NCBI GenBank assembly: GCA_004376385.1
Contig: SOJY01000068.1
Span: 1 to 16,804 of the forward strand
Direction: 5' to 3'
Length of the DNA stretch: 16,804 nt
Source of the DNA: Candidatus Bathyarchaeum sp.
GTDB lineage: Archaea > Thermoproteota > Bathyarchaeia > Bathyarchaeales > Bathyarchaeaceae
The notes below the pieces were generated by a model. That model was not told the DNA's origin. It ran no database searches and saw only the letters and a list, made by a program, of their open reading frames with translations. Of this stretch, positions 1 through 5,569 are shown in pieces. Numbering within the stretch: position 1 is the stretch's first letter; every line of letters begins with the position of its first letter. The position numbers and the translations under genes are program-made.

Positions 1-600
1 CACTGCTTCGTCAACTATATCTTTTAGTTTGATGATTTTTCCTCTTCTGAAGCCTCCGTCTGCTGTTATGAGAACATTAGCTTCAGTGTGGTTTATTCGG
101 TCTGCGAGAGATTGTGCACTGAATCCTGAAAATATGACCGTGTGTATCGCGCCTATTCTGGCACATGCCAACATGGCTATGGGTAGTTCAACTATCATGG
201 GTAAGTAAAATGCTATGCGGTCTCCATCTTTTACGCCCATTTTTTTGAGGGCAGCCGCTAACTTGTTCACTTCTTTGTGTAGTTGCAAGTAGCTTAACGT
301 TTTTTCTTCGCCGTTTTCGCCCACCCAGTATATGGCTACCTTGTTTCTTCTCCAGTTCTTCAGGTGCTTGTCAACACAAAGGTAAGATGCGTTTAGCATG
401 CCGCCGGGGAACCATTTTGCGAAGGGTAGATCCCAGTCGAGCACCCGGTCCCATGTGCTGAACCAATCAAGTTTTCTTGCTTCTTGCTCCCAAAATTCTT
501 CTATATCATCCAAGGATTTTTTGTACGTGTCCATATACCGTTTTATTGGCCAGTATCTTAATTCAACTGGCAGCGAGTCCGTTTTCATACTATCAACCAT
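1..600 (-). CDS. acs: Acetyl-CoA synthetase (AMP-forming), N-terminal part, cut by window edge
   Basis: Activates acetate to acetyl-CoA through an acetyl-adenylate intermediate in the cytosol. Only the first 200 codons are here; the adenylation core and C-terminal domain lie outside the window. The translation shows the family's N-terminal domain, with WFSTWDRVLDW and KWFPGGMLNASYLCVDKHL (about residues 45-80), then GVKDGDRIAFYLPM and the Acs signature VLITADGGFRRGK near residue 180. ATG at 600 is the chosen start; a second ATG lies at 588. The frame stays open upstream to a TAA at 691-693, with a TTG but no ATG, so a longer form starting at TTG cannot be excluded. A TATA-like box lies at 709-717. 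Identity is clear; the start is less certain. Confidence 0.93.
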   Translation of the reverse strand, partial: MVDSMKTDSLPVELRYWPIKRYMDTYKKSLDDIEEFWEQEARKLDWFSTWDRVLDWDLPFAKWFPGGMLNASYLCVDKHLKNWRRNKVAIYWVGENGEEKTLSYLQLHKEVNKLAAALKKMGVKDGDRIAFYLPMIVELPIAMLACARIGAIHTVIFSGFSAQSLADRINHTEANVLITADGGFRRGKIIKLKDIVDEAV

Positions 601-706
601 CTTAATTGTTCTTCGTGCGAACACAAAATGCTCCAGCAATATATCTTTTGTGGACTCGATTCTAAACAAGACGGCTACAAATTTCAGAATTTATTTCGGA
701 TGACCT

Positions 707-718
707 ATTTTTATAGTT
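707..718 (-). promoter_or_regulatory. TATA box upstream of acs
   Basis: On the minus strand the sequence reads AACTATAAAAAT, a good archaeal box A. Transcription would start near 685, giving a leader of about 85 nt before the ATG at 600. This is inference from motif and spacing. Confidence 0.5.
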
Positions 719-733
719 AAATGTTTGTGTGGT

Positions 734-837
734 TGGCGGGCCCGCAGGGATTTGAACCCTGGGTCTTCGGCTCCGAAGGCTTGCGCGTCACCCGTTTCAG
801 GCGACTCGACGCCTTATCCAAACTAGGCTACGGGCCC
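734..837 (-). tRNA. tRNA-Arg(UCG) with a 26-nt intron in the anticodon stem
   Basis: The acceptor stem is GGGCCCG (837-831) pairing with CGGGCCC (744-738), followed by discriminator G and an encoded CCA (736-734). The D arm is GCCT/AGGC and the T arm is CAGGG-TTCAAAT-CCCTG. The mature anticodon arm is TCGGC-CTTCGGA-GCCGA, giving anticodon TCG (Arg). That stem only forms after removal of an intron at 806-781. The intron ends fit a bulge-helix-bulge: central helix GCGT/GCGC, bulges CG^A and AA^G, and an intron helix GTCGCC/GGTGAC. The splice site falls between tRNA positions 29 and 30, not the usual 37/38. Confidence 0.93.
781..806 (-). other. tRNA-Arg intron, non-canonical position 29/30
   Basis: This 26-nt insert splits the 5' side of the anticodon stem. 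Cutting after CG at the 5' bulge and after AA at the 3' bulge restores a perfect 5-bp stem TCGGC/GCCGA. The intron folds on itself through a six-base-pair helix with one G-U pair and a seven-base loop. The splicing endonuclease that recognises such motifs is not encoded in this window. Confidence 0.85.
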
Positions 838-961
838 TTATCGAGAATAGATTGTGGAATACTGATTAAAGGATAGCGGAGGTTCACCCTTTTCGAGTCT
901 TGCGAATTTCTCAGTTCGTGGCTGATGGTTAGCCTGTTTTGAGTGTGGCGGAGAAAAATCC

Positions 962-971
962 TTTAATAAAC
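962..971 (+). promoter_or_regulatory. TATA-like box of tRNA-Ile
   Basis: The AT-rich TTTAATAAAC ends 24 bases before the first base of the tRNA, the usual archaeal spacing. Confidence 0.5.
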
Positions 972-994
972 GTATTATTTTATTGTGTGTCTAT

Positions 995-1072
995 GGGCTT
1001 GTAGCTCAGTTTGGCTGGAGCGTTCGGCTGATAACCGAAAGGTCGAGAGTTCAAATCTCTCCAGGCCCACCA
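995..1072 (+). tRNA. tRNA-Ile(GAU)
   Basis: The acceptor stem is GGGCTTG/CAGGCCC with one G-U pair, then discriminator A and an encoded CCA (1070-1072). The D arm is GCTC...GAGC, the anticodon arm TTCGG-CTGATAA-CCGAA with anticodon GAT, and the T arm GAGAG-TTCAAAT-CTCTC. There is no intron. The gene is divergent from tRNA-Arg, with about 157 bases between them. Confidence 0.97.
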
Positions 1073-1361
1073 TTACATTTTCTTGATTTGCTGATGAAAA
1101 CCTGTTTTGTTTGTCAGTTGTGTTTGTGGTGCGCCTCGTTTTAGGAGTTGAAATGTGAAGTTTTGTTGTGTTTTTTATTGTTGTGTTCTACAGGTTGATT
1201 GTTGACTGGTCATAAGTATTGACTGTTCATTTTTTGTATCAAGTTGTCATTGTTGTTGTTTTTTTGTTGATTGTTTGCGGTTTATGGATTATTATTTGGT
1301 GTTGGAATATGCTTTGATATTATCTGCTGTCACATTTACCTTTAAATCGGGGTTTGAAGTG
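1073..1361. other. Gene-free, keto-rich (G+T) intergenic stretch
   Basis: About 290 bases between tRNA-Ile and the PadR promoter hold no credible gene in either direction. From about 1090 to 1320 the plus strand is strongly enriched in T and G with runs such as TTGTTGTT, and poor in C. No hairpin or repeat unit stands out. Confidence 0.5.
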
Positions 1362-1370
1362 TTATAAAAA
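1362..1370 (+). promoter_or_regulatory. TATA box of the PadR gene
   Basis: TTATAAAAA is a strong box A. A start about 25 bases downstream (near 1393) would lie inside the adjacent dyad at 1375-1398, leaving a leader of about 45 bases. Confidence 0.6.
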
Positions 1371-1374
1371 CTAT

Positions 1375-1398
1375 AATATGTCTTGAAATGGACATATT
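1375..1398 (+). promoter_or_regulatory. Inverted repeat, probable PadR operator
   Basis: AATATGTC (1375-1382) and GACATATT (1391-1398) are perfect inverted repeats around an 8-base spacer. The core reads ATGT-N10-ACAT. Published PadR boxes use an ATGT/ACAT dyad, usually with a shorter spacer. The site sits between the TATA box and the start codon over the predicted transcription start, so autorepression by the PadR protein is the natural reading. The function is inferred. Confidence 0.6.
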
Positions 1399-1438
1399 GT
1401 ATGAATGTAGACCTTAACTACAACAGGAAGATAAAAAA

Positions 1439-1834
1439 ATGAACCCGCAAACAATAAGAAAAGCTGAAATCAAACTCGTTAGAGGACTCCTTGACCTAGT
1501 TGTCCTAGGACTGTTGAAAGAAAAATCCACACATGGGTATGGAATCATCACAAGTATTCGACAAAAATTCGGAGTCTATTTCGGTCCAAGCACAGTATAC
1601 CCCCTCCTCAACGAGCTTGAAAAGAAAGGCAACATCAAAAGCGAATGGGACCTAACCCATGACCGCCCAAGAAAAGTCTACTCCTTAACAGCAGAAGGAA
1701 TCAGTCTGTTAACTGGCGTAGAAGAATCACTATACCAAATATGCAATAGACTTAACGAATTTGGAATGAACCGCCTACGCTTCAACAACCCAATTGAAGA
1801 CCCACTCAAAGTTAACAACGTGGTTTCCATATGA
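1439..1834 (+). CDS. PadR-family winged-helix transcriptional regulator
   Basis: A 131-residue DNA-binding protein, expected to act as a dimeric repressor. The PadR domain covers about residues 10-95: LLDLVVLGLLKEKSTHGYGI, then the recognition-helix region GPSTVYPLLNELEKKG, then the wing PRKVYSLTAEG. It lacks the long C-terminal coiled helices of larger PadR proteins, so it is close to the short subfamily. A perfect dyad overlaps its promoter, suggesting autoregulation. An AGGA lies upstream of the ATG. Most unusual is the 3' end: after the TGA at 1832-1834 the same frame stays open for 64 more codons and encodes a four-cysteine zinc ribbon (see 1835-2029). The native protein may therefore once have been, or may still be, about 196 residues long. 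The effector and target genes are unknown. Confidence 0.9.
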   Translation: MNPQTIRKAEIKLVRGLLDLVVLGLLKEKSTHGYGIITSIRQKFGVYFGPSTVYPLLNELEKKGNIKSEWDLTHDRPRKVYSLTAEGISLLTGVEESLYQICNRLNEFGMNRLRFNNPIEDPLKVNNVVSI

Positions 1835-2029
1835 ACTTACGCAAATCCTAGCTGCAACATCTTCACCGCATTACATGACGCTATAACCGCAAGAGATGAA
1901 AAACAGTTCAAGTTTGCCAAATGCCGAAACTGTGGACGGTTAACACCTTACTTGCTGCGGTTTTTGAAAGGTGACAGTTTACGCTGCAAAAAATGTGGAA
2001 CACAAATTTTGTTTTCGTCCCTCAAGTAA
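1835..2029 (+). pseudogene. In-frame zinc-ribbon extension of the PadR gene, separated by TGA
   Basis: Directly after the PadR stop, the same frame encodes 64 residues ending at TAA (2027-2029). The conserved-looking part is KCRNCGRLTPYLLRFLKGD followed by LRCKKCGTQILF: two CxxC pairs about 20 residues apart, a zinc-ribbon pattern. There is no ATG, GTG or TTG between the TGA and the first cysteine pair, so separate initiation is unlikely. Options are a nonsense mutation in a PadR-zinc ribbon fusion, read-through of the TGA, or a sequence error. The frame and cysteines are seen directly; the fusion history is inferred. Confidence 0.6.
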
Positions 2030-2336
2030 TGTGCAACACGCGCTGTGTGCGGAATTTCTGACTTGAGACTGGAGGCGCTGCGGGGATTCCTCCAACTGGA
2101 GACTGGTTCAAATCTCTGTCTTCATGTACGGCAACATCCTTTCTAGAGTTGGATTGTAGCTGATCAAAAAGGAAAAGAGAGGTTTGCTGAGGCTCTTGCA
2201 TGGGCAATTGAGGAATGAACAAGTGAATTCTTAATCTATTACTTGTTTTTGGCTAGTTCCCTATGCTTGAGCCTTCTCAGCCCCTTATTCCTCCAATGTT
2301 TTACTCCCAAAAAAAGGGGAGGGAAATTTTTTGGGT
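2030..2336. other. Intergenic stretch with possible decayed coding pieces
   Basis: No complete gene is visible. On the plus strand, 2151-2219 reads as a protein-like string SWIVADQKGKERFAEALAWA followed by IEE and TGA, preceded at once by TAG and without a start codon. It could be the tail of a lost gene. I do not recognise the family, and the remaining bases show nothing I can name. Confidence 0.3.
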
Positions 2337-2555
2337 TTATTTTCGTTTCTTGATTACCAAATAGCCAACTATGCCTATTACTGCTACAACAGCAACAGCT
2401 AGTACGATAGCGACTTCTGTTGTGATGAGAGGCGCTTCTGGGGTTTCGGGAAGAATGGGCGAACCCCACTCGTGTTTACCATGATGACTTAATATCAAAT
2501 GGCTTAATTGATTCTTTAGTTCTCCCGGAAAATCTTGGAAAGCAAATTCAACAAA
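2337..2555 (-). pseudogene. Gene remnant: HD-domain (YhaM-like) piece joined to a C-terminal membrane anchor
   Basis: This minus-strand frame of 72 codons ends at TAA (2337-2339), is preceded by TAG (2556-2558) and has no usable start near its N-terminus. The first half, FPGELKNQLSHLILSHHGK then EWGSPILPETPEA, matches the C-terminal end of the HD domain in YhaM-type 3'-5' exoribonucleases, as I know the family. In those proteins the sequence then continues with an ILHYxDNLDAK-like stretch. Here it switches after PEAP to a hydrophobic helix of about 20 residues (VAIVLAVAVVAVIGIVGYLV) and the basic tail IKKRK, a typical anchor of archaeal surface proteins. It looks like a recombination scar of two broken genes. 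Confidence 0.5.
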
Positions 2556-2720
2556 CTATTTCCGGTTTCGTCTCGTCCTTACGGGAACCTATACGTTTAC
2601 TAATCTTGAGAAACCATTGGCTGTTCTTCTGGACTACTGCATGGGCCAGTTGTGCGAAGGGCAGCTGCAACGATTGACTACTGAGTAACATTTTGCTCTA
2701 ACGTAAACTCTGGCTTCTTT
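2556..2720. other. Intergenic stretch beside cca, nothing assignable
   Basis: Short open frames exist on both strands. One on the minus strand starts at ATG 2691 and ends in TGA after about 48 codons; one on the plus strand ends at 2688. They overlap each other and match nothing I recognise, so neither is called as a gene. Confidence 0.3.
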
Positions 2721-4136
2721 TTATGTAAGCCATCTTGGTTTCCCTTCAAGGTATTCTGTCAAAAACTTCGCGAAGTCAGGGTATGCGGAATACAGTTTCA
2801 AGGTTTCGGCGTTCACCAAGACCTCCATAGACTCAGCAACAGTCTTGGAAACAAGTTCAGCTACGCCGACACTCCTTCCGCCGTCACCCAACTTTTCTTT
2901 CAGCAGATTCACTATATCCGTGTGGTTCCTTTTTACATCAACCACCCAGCGCCCCTCATCTACGCGCGGTCCAGAAACCGTGGAGTCCGCTCCCAAATGT
3001 TTTCGCAAAAAGTTCTCGCACTCCAACATCTTCCTCAGCGGTGGACCAAGATGTCTCTTCATGTTTGGAAGAAGACGGTTTTCAACCTCAAAGATGAATA
3101 TGTTCAAGTTTTTTTCGTTGCTCCAGACATCGTCACGTAAAACTGTGAAGTCGTGTTGTTGAATCATCTTACGTAATGCCCTCTGAGACCTGTATAGCTG
3201 CCCCCAAAGAACATCCGGCACCGCCGTGACTCCCTCAAATCTGACGAATACGATTGTGGCGCCTCGGGCGTTGATTTTGTTGACTAACTCTGTGGCGTCT
3301 AGGGCTTTGGTTTCTGGTGGGTAAAAGAACTTCAAATCTGGAGCTTCCAAGAATGTTCTGGAGGCGGCGATGAACTCGTTTAACTTTTCTTTTCTAACCG
3401 CAGCAGCAACGTTTCTTCCCTTGTCCACTGGATCAACCATAACAAGAGGTTCTTCAAAAATTTTCTTGGTGTCCTCTTTTCTTTCATAATGCCCCTCATA
3501 ATCGATGACTATTCTCTCTTTCCAGTTTCCGGCAGCCCTCAAAACTTCAACAAAGGAGCCGTAGTTCAAGACAAGGAGCTCGCAGAGGTATCCGCTGAAG
3601 CCTCCAATTTTGATTTCTGCTCCGTAAACGCCCACTCCCTTCATGAACCGTTTCAGTAACCGGACTTCTTCTCCCATTCGTTCATCCAGTAGAGGCTTGA
3701 CATAGTCAGTGTGAAATGGTGTCCTGTCCGTGGCGCTGATCCACTCGCCCCGTTTTACCCTGTAACAGGGAACAATATTCACCCAAACATTATCTACGAT
3801 AGCTTCAAGGTAGGGATGCTCCGCAAACCTTTCAATCTGCTTGTATCCTTCAGTGGCTTTTTTTGCGATTTCTAGGCAAACGGTTCCAAAAGCTTCTTTG
3901 GGGGTTGTTGTTGGAAGCTGCATGAAGACGTCGATTTCGGGGCAGTCTCTGAGCCACGTGTTTTTAGCCACGGAACCCTCTACCCGAATCTCAGCCTCCA
4001 CTCCCTTCTCTTTCGCCGCTTCTCTCACCTTTTCTGTCAACTTTTTGGCTAATGAAAGAACCCTTTTTCGTTCGCTTTCGTTGGGGTTGACTCTCTTCAG
4101 AACTTCGGCGCGTATCTCTTCAAGGGAAGAAGTCAC
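2721..4136 (-). CDS. cca: CCA-adding enzyme (archaeal class I tRNA nucleotidyltransferase), one expected catalytic Asp replaced by Asn
   Basis: Builds or repairs the CCA end of tRNAs from CTP and ATP. At 471 residues it is slightly longer than the Archaeoglobus enzyme. The head domain shows EGSVAKNTWL (53-62) and the carboxylates E67 and D69 in CPEIDVFM. The body includes DRTPFH, the neck region RLLKRFMKGVGVYGAEIKIG then GFSGYLCELLV, and VDPVDKGRNVAA. In the Archaeoglobus enzyme the third catalytic carboxylate lies in VEVDVVPCY; here the strand reads VWVNIVPCY, with Asn120 encoded by AAT at 3779-3777. One base separates AAT from GAT. The gene starts 24 bases after the end of the thpR reading frame and is probably cotranscribed with it. 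Family assignment is secure; activity is doubtful if the Asn is real. Confidence 0.96.
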   Translation of the reverse strand: MTSSLEEIRAEVLKRVNPNESERKRVLSLAKKLTEKVREAAKEKGVEAEIRVEGSVAKNTWLRDCPEIDVFMQLPTTTPKEAFGTVCLEIAKKATEGYKQIERFAEHPYLEAIVDNVWVNIVPCYRVKRGEWISATDRTPFHTDYVKPLLDERMGEEVRLLKRFMKGVGVYGAEIKIGGFSGYLCELLVLNYGSFVEVLRAAGNWKERIVIDYEGHYERKEDTKKIFEEPLVMVDPVDKGRNVAAAVRKEKLNEFIAASRTFLEAPDLKFFYPPETKALDATELVNKINARGATIVFVRFEGVTAVPDVLWGQLYRSQRALRKMIQQHDFTVLRDDVWSNEKNLNIFIFEVENRLLPNMKRHLGPPLRKMLECENFLRKHLGADSTVSGPRVDEGRWVVDVKRNHTDIVNLLKEKLGDGGRSVGVAELVSKTVAESMEVLVNAETLKLYSAYPDFAKFLTEYLEGKPRWLT

Positions 4137-4160
4137 AACAAACCACCAATAGTTACAGGT

Positions 4161-4727
4161 TTATTTTCCGCAAACCTCTCTCACGTTCGTGTAAATTGGA
4201 CCTCTAGGAGTCAAATCGCTCTTTTTGAGTCTCAAGCACTCAACCTTGATGGTGCCGAACTCGTAGTCTTCCAGTTCTCGGACAAGCTCGGCTAGTCTGG
4301 CTTTGTTTCTTCCGGTTCTCACGCGGGCTATTGTCAGGTGGGGACTGAAACCTTTAGTGTCAGGCTTGAAGCCCAGTCCTCTGAGGCGGGGTTCGAGCTG
4401 CTCGTAAACGTATGTTAGTTAGTTTGATCCTTTTCTGATTCCTGCCCAGACAACTCGGGGATGACTTAGCTTGGGAAAAGCGCCTAAGCCTCTGAGTTCT
4501 ATCTCGAAGGGAGCGAAGGAGAGCTGCTTCATTTCCTCGTAGATTGAGTCAACCATGGGCTGGGGTATGTCTCCCAAGAACCTGACTGTCAGGTGGATGT
4601 TCTGGGGCTTAACCAGCTTCAAGTCGGCGCCCGTGTTAGCGAGCATTCCCTGAACCTTCGACAGTCGTCGGACTATAACTGCGTCTTCAATGTCGAAGGC
4701 GAAGAAACTTCGGATTGTTCCTGACAT
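4161..4727 (-). pseudogene. thpR: RNA 2',3'-cyclic phosphodiesterase / 2'-5' RNA ligase (ThpR, LigT), interrupted by in-frame TAA
   Basis: Members open or form 2'-5' linkages at RNA ends and share two HxTx motifs. The first motif, HLTV (residues 45-48), is in the intact 102-codon part (4727-4422). A TAA at 4421-4419 then interrupts the gene, and the same frame continues without further stops for 85 codons through the second motif HLTI (residues 130-133) to TAA at 4163-4161. Full length would be 188 residues, normal for the family. GAA to TAA is a plausible single-base origin, as the text around the stop reads KGSN-stop-LTYVYEQLEPRLRGLGF. A 102-residue product would lack half of the active site. 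GAGGAG just upstream of the ATG is a strong ribosome binding site. cca follows 24 bases after the end. Confidence 0.88.
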
Positions 4728-4785
4728 AAAAACTCCTCTCGTAAAATTTGCTTAATCCATCAACTATACTCTTTCGTATGCACCA

Positions 4786-4794
4786 TTTTAATAA
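4786..4794 (-). promoter_or_regulatory. TATA-like box of the thpR-cca unit
   Basis: The minus strand reads TTATTAAAA. A start 25 bases downstream would be near 4763, giving a leader of about 35 bases containing the GAGGAG ribosome binding site. Confidence 0.45.
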
Positions 4795-4893
4795 CTTAAT
4801 CTATCGGCTAACCTAGAATTGCTGTTTCATCGTTTGAGGCTCACGAATAGAAAACGGAACTTGTGGGTGACGAATCTGTGGGACGGTTGATTG

Positions 4894-5014
4894 CCAAAAG
4901 GGGGAGCTGCTCCTTGGAACGCCTCAGCGCCAGAACCGAGTTGACGCCCAACATTCACGTTTTGCGCATGTGCGCACGGCGACTCAAGGTTCTGTGAGCC
5001 TCTTCCCCTTTTGG
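4894..5014 (-). ncRNA. Candidate structured RNA (unknown family) or structured leader
   Basis: A 121-base element is closed by a perfect 10-bp stem: CCAAAAGGGG and CCCCTTTTGG at its two ends. Inside, CAGAACC (4994-4988) pairs with GGTTCTG (4937-4931), and the helix continues with GAGT/ACTC and CGCC/GGCG past small bulges (TT on one side, TCA on the other). Small hairpins such as GGAG-CAG-CTCC are possible on the 3' side. On the minus strand a strong TATA box (5044-5052) places the expected start near 5021, seven bases before the stem begins, so minus is the favoured strand. No ORF overlaps it. It lacks the motifs I would expect of SRP RNA domain IV or RNase P RNA. thpR lies 167 bases downstream, so a structured leader is the alternative. 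Confidence 0.5.
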
Positions 5015-5043
5015 TGGATTAAAGAAAAAACGTGAATTACGCT

Positions 5044-5052
5044 AGTATATAT
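5044..5052 (-). promoter_or_regulatory. TATA box pointing at the candidate structured RNA
   Basis: On the minus strand the sequence reads CATATATAC, one of the best box A matches in the window. It has no coding sequence at normal distance downstream; the 4894-5014 hairpin begins about 30 bases later. Confidence 0.55.
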
Positions 5053-5194
5053 GGTGTGTCGAATAGATAAGCTTTGTTGCACTAGTTTGTTTTTAAGTCT
5101 GATTCCGAATTAAAATATTACTTCTAATACATGCTGTCTCTTCATACAAGTTAAATCACGCAGCTTCCCAAAAGTTTTACCATCTAAATATTAA

Positions 5195-5299
5195 GGAGGT
5201 TATGGTGCAATAAATTCGATAAAGCGTATAACTGTACACGAAGTAAATGAACTGGTAGAAAATATCGCACGTGTAAACTCCAAACCGATAGACCCCTAA
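5195..5299 (+). pseudogene. Possible small gene or remnant with strong ribosome binding site but no standard start
   Basis: AAGGAGGT at 5193-5200 is a near-perfect Shine-Dalgarno sequence. The ATG directly behind it opens only a three-codon frame. A different frame is open from 5195 to TAA at 5297-5299 and reads protein-like: INSIKRITVHEVNELVENIA then RVNSKPIDP. It has no ATG, GTG or TTG, but ATA at 5210 sits nine bases after the Shine-Dalgarno. It may be a decayed gene, or a 29-residue peptide with an AUA start. I do not recognise the sequence, and confidence is low. Confidence 0.25.
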
Positions 5300-5444
5300 A
5301 AGAGCATGCCCGTTCTGCCTATGGCTCCATCCTTTTTTGCTTTTAGTTAGTGGCAGATAAAAATTAGTTTCGTTACTGTCAACAGAATAATGAACATAGG
5401 TCTAAAGCGAGAGCATATTTGCTACCCACGAGTTATTTTCTCGT
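5300..5444. other. Gene-free stretch upstream of the UPF0200 gene
   Basis: There is no credible ORF. CTAAAAG near 5296-5302 and CTTTTAG near 5339-5345 could form a loose 7-bp stem with a loop of about 36 bases. Nothing else is assignable. Confidence 0.3.
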
Positions 5445-5508
5445 TATAACATTATGTGTTATAGCTTAACTTCGGTTGTCAACAACTATTTTATAACTTT
5501 TAACCGAA
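5445..5508 (+). promoter_or_regulatory. Promoter of UPF0200 operon with three inverted repeats
   Basis: A TATA-like TTTTATAAC lies at about 5489-5497. Around it are three perfect dyads: TATAACA-N5-TGTTATA (5445-5463), GTTGT-CA-ACAAC (5475-5486) and TTCGGTT-N24-AACCGAA (5471-5477 and 5502-5508). The last one brackets the TATA box. They may bind a regulator or be chance AT-rich dyads. Confidence 0.4.
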
Positions 5509-5569
5509 TGATATCCCATAGCATGTTGCGGTAGGGAGAGAGGGATTTAGGATAAAGGATAAAATCGTT

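Noticed and set aside
1832..1834. Selenocysteine at the PadR TGA
   Set aside because: No hairpin resembling a SECIS is evident nearby, and the downstream part is a zinc ribbon with no redox motif at the TGA position. A nonsense change or simple read-through explains it better.
2085..2120. tRNA-like T-loop (GGTTCAAATCTC)
   Set aside because: The flanking bases do not form a five-pair T stem, and no acceptor, D or anticodon arms could be found around it.
2022..2222. Minus-strand frame of 66 codons
   Set aside because: It is rich in Gln and Pro with no domain, and overlaps the end of the zinc-ribbon frame and the plus-strand protein-like tail. It has no ribosome site or promoter.
2239..2469. 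Minus-strand frame of 76 codons starting MGFAHSSRN
   Set aside because: It is an alternative frame over the HD/anchor remnant. The anchor frame gives a clear membrane helix, while this one gives a Ser/Arg/Cys-rich string without family resemblance.
2845..3162. Long plus-strand frame inside cca
   Set aside because: It is antisense to a clearly conserved protein and has non-protein-like composition; the same holds for plus-strand frames inside trmG10, prs, HMG-CoA reductase and alkA.
4894..5014. SRP RNA or RNase P RNA identity for the structured element
   Set aside because: It lacks the GNAR-loop and AGCAG asymmetric-loop arrangement of SRP domain IV and the universal P4 sequences of RNase P RNA, and it is shorter than either archaeal RNA.
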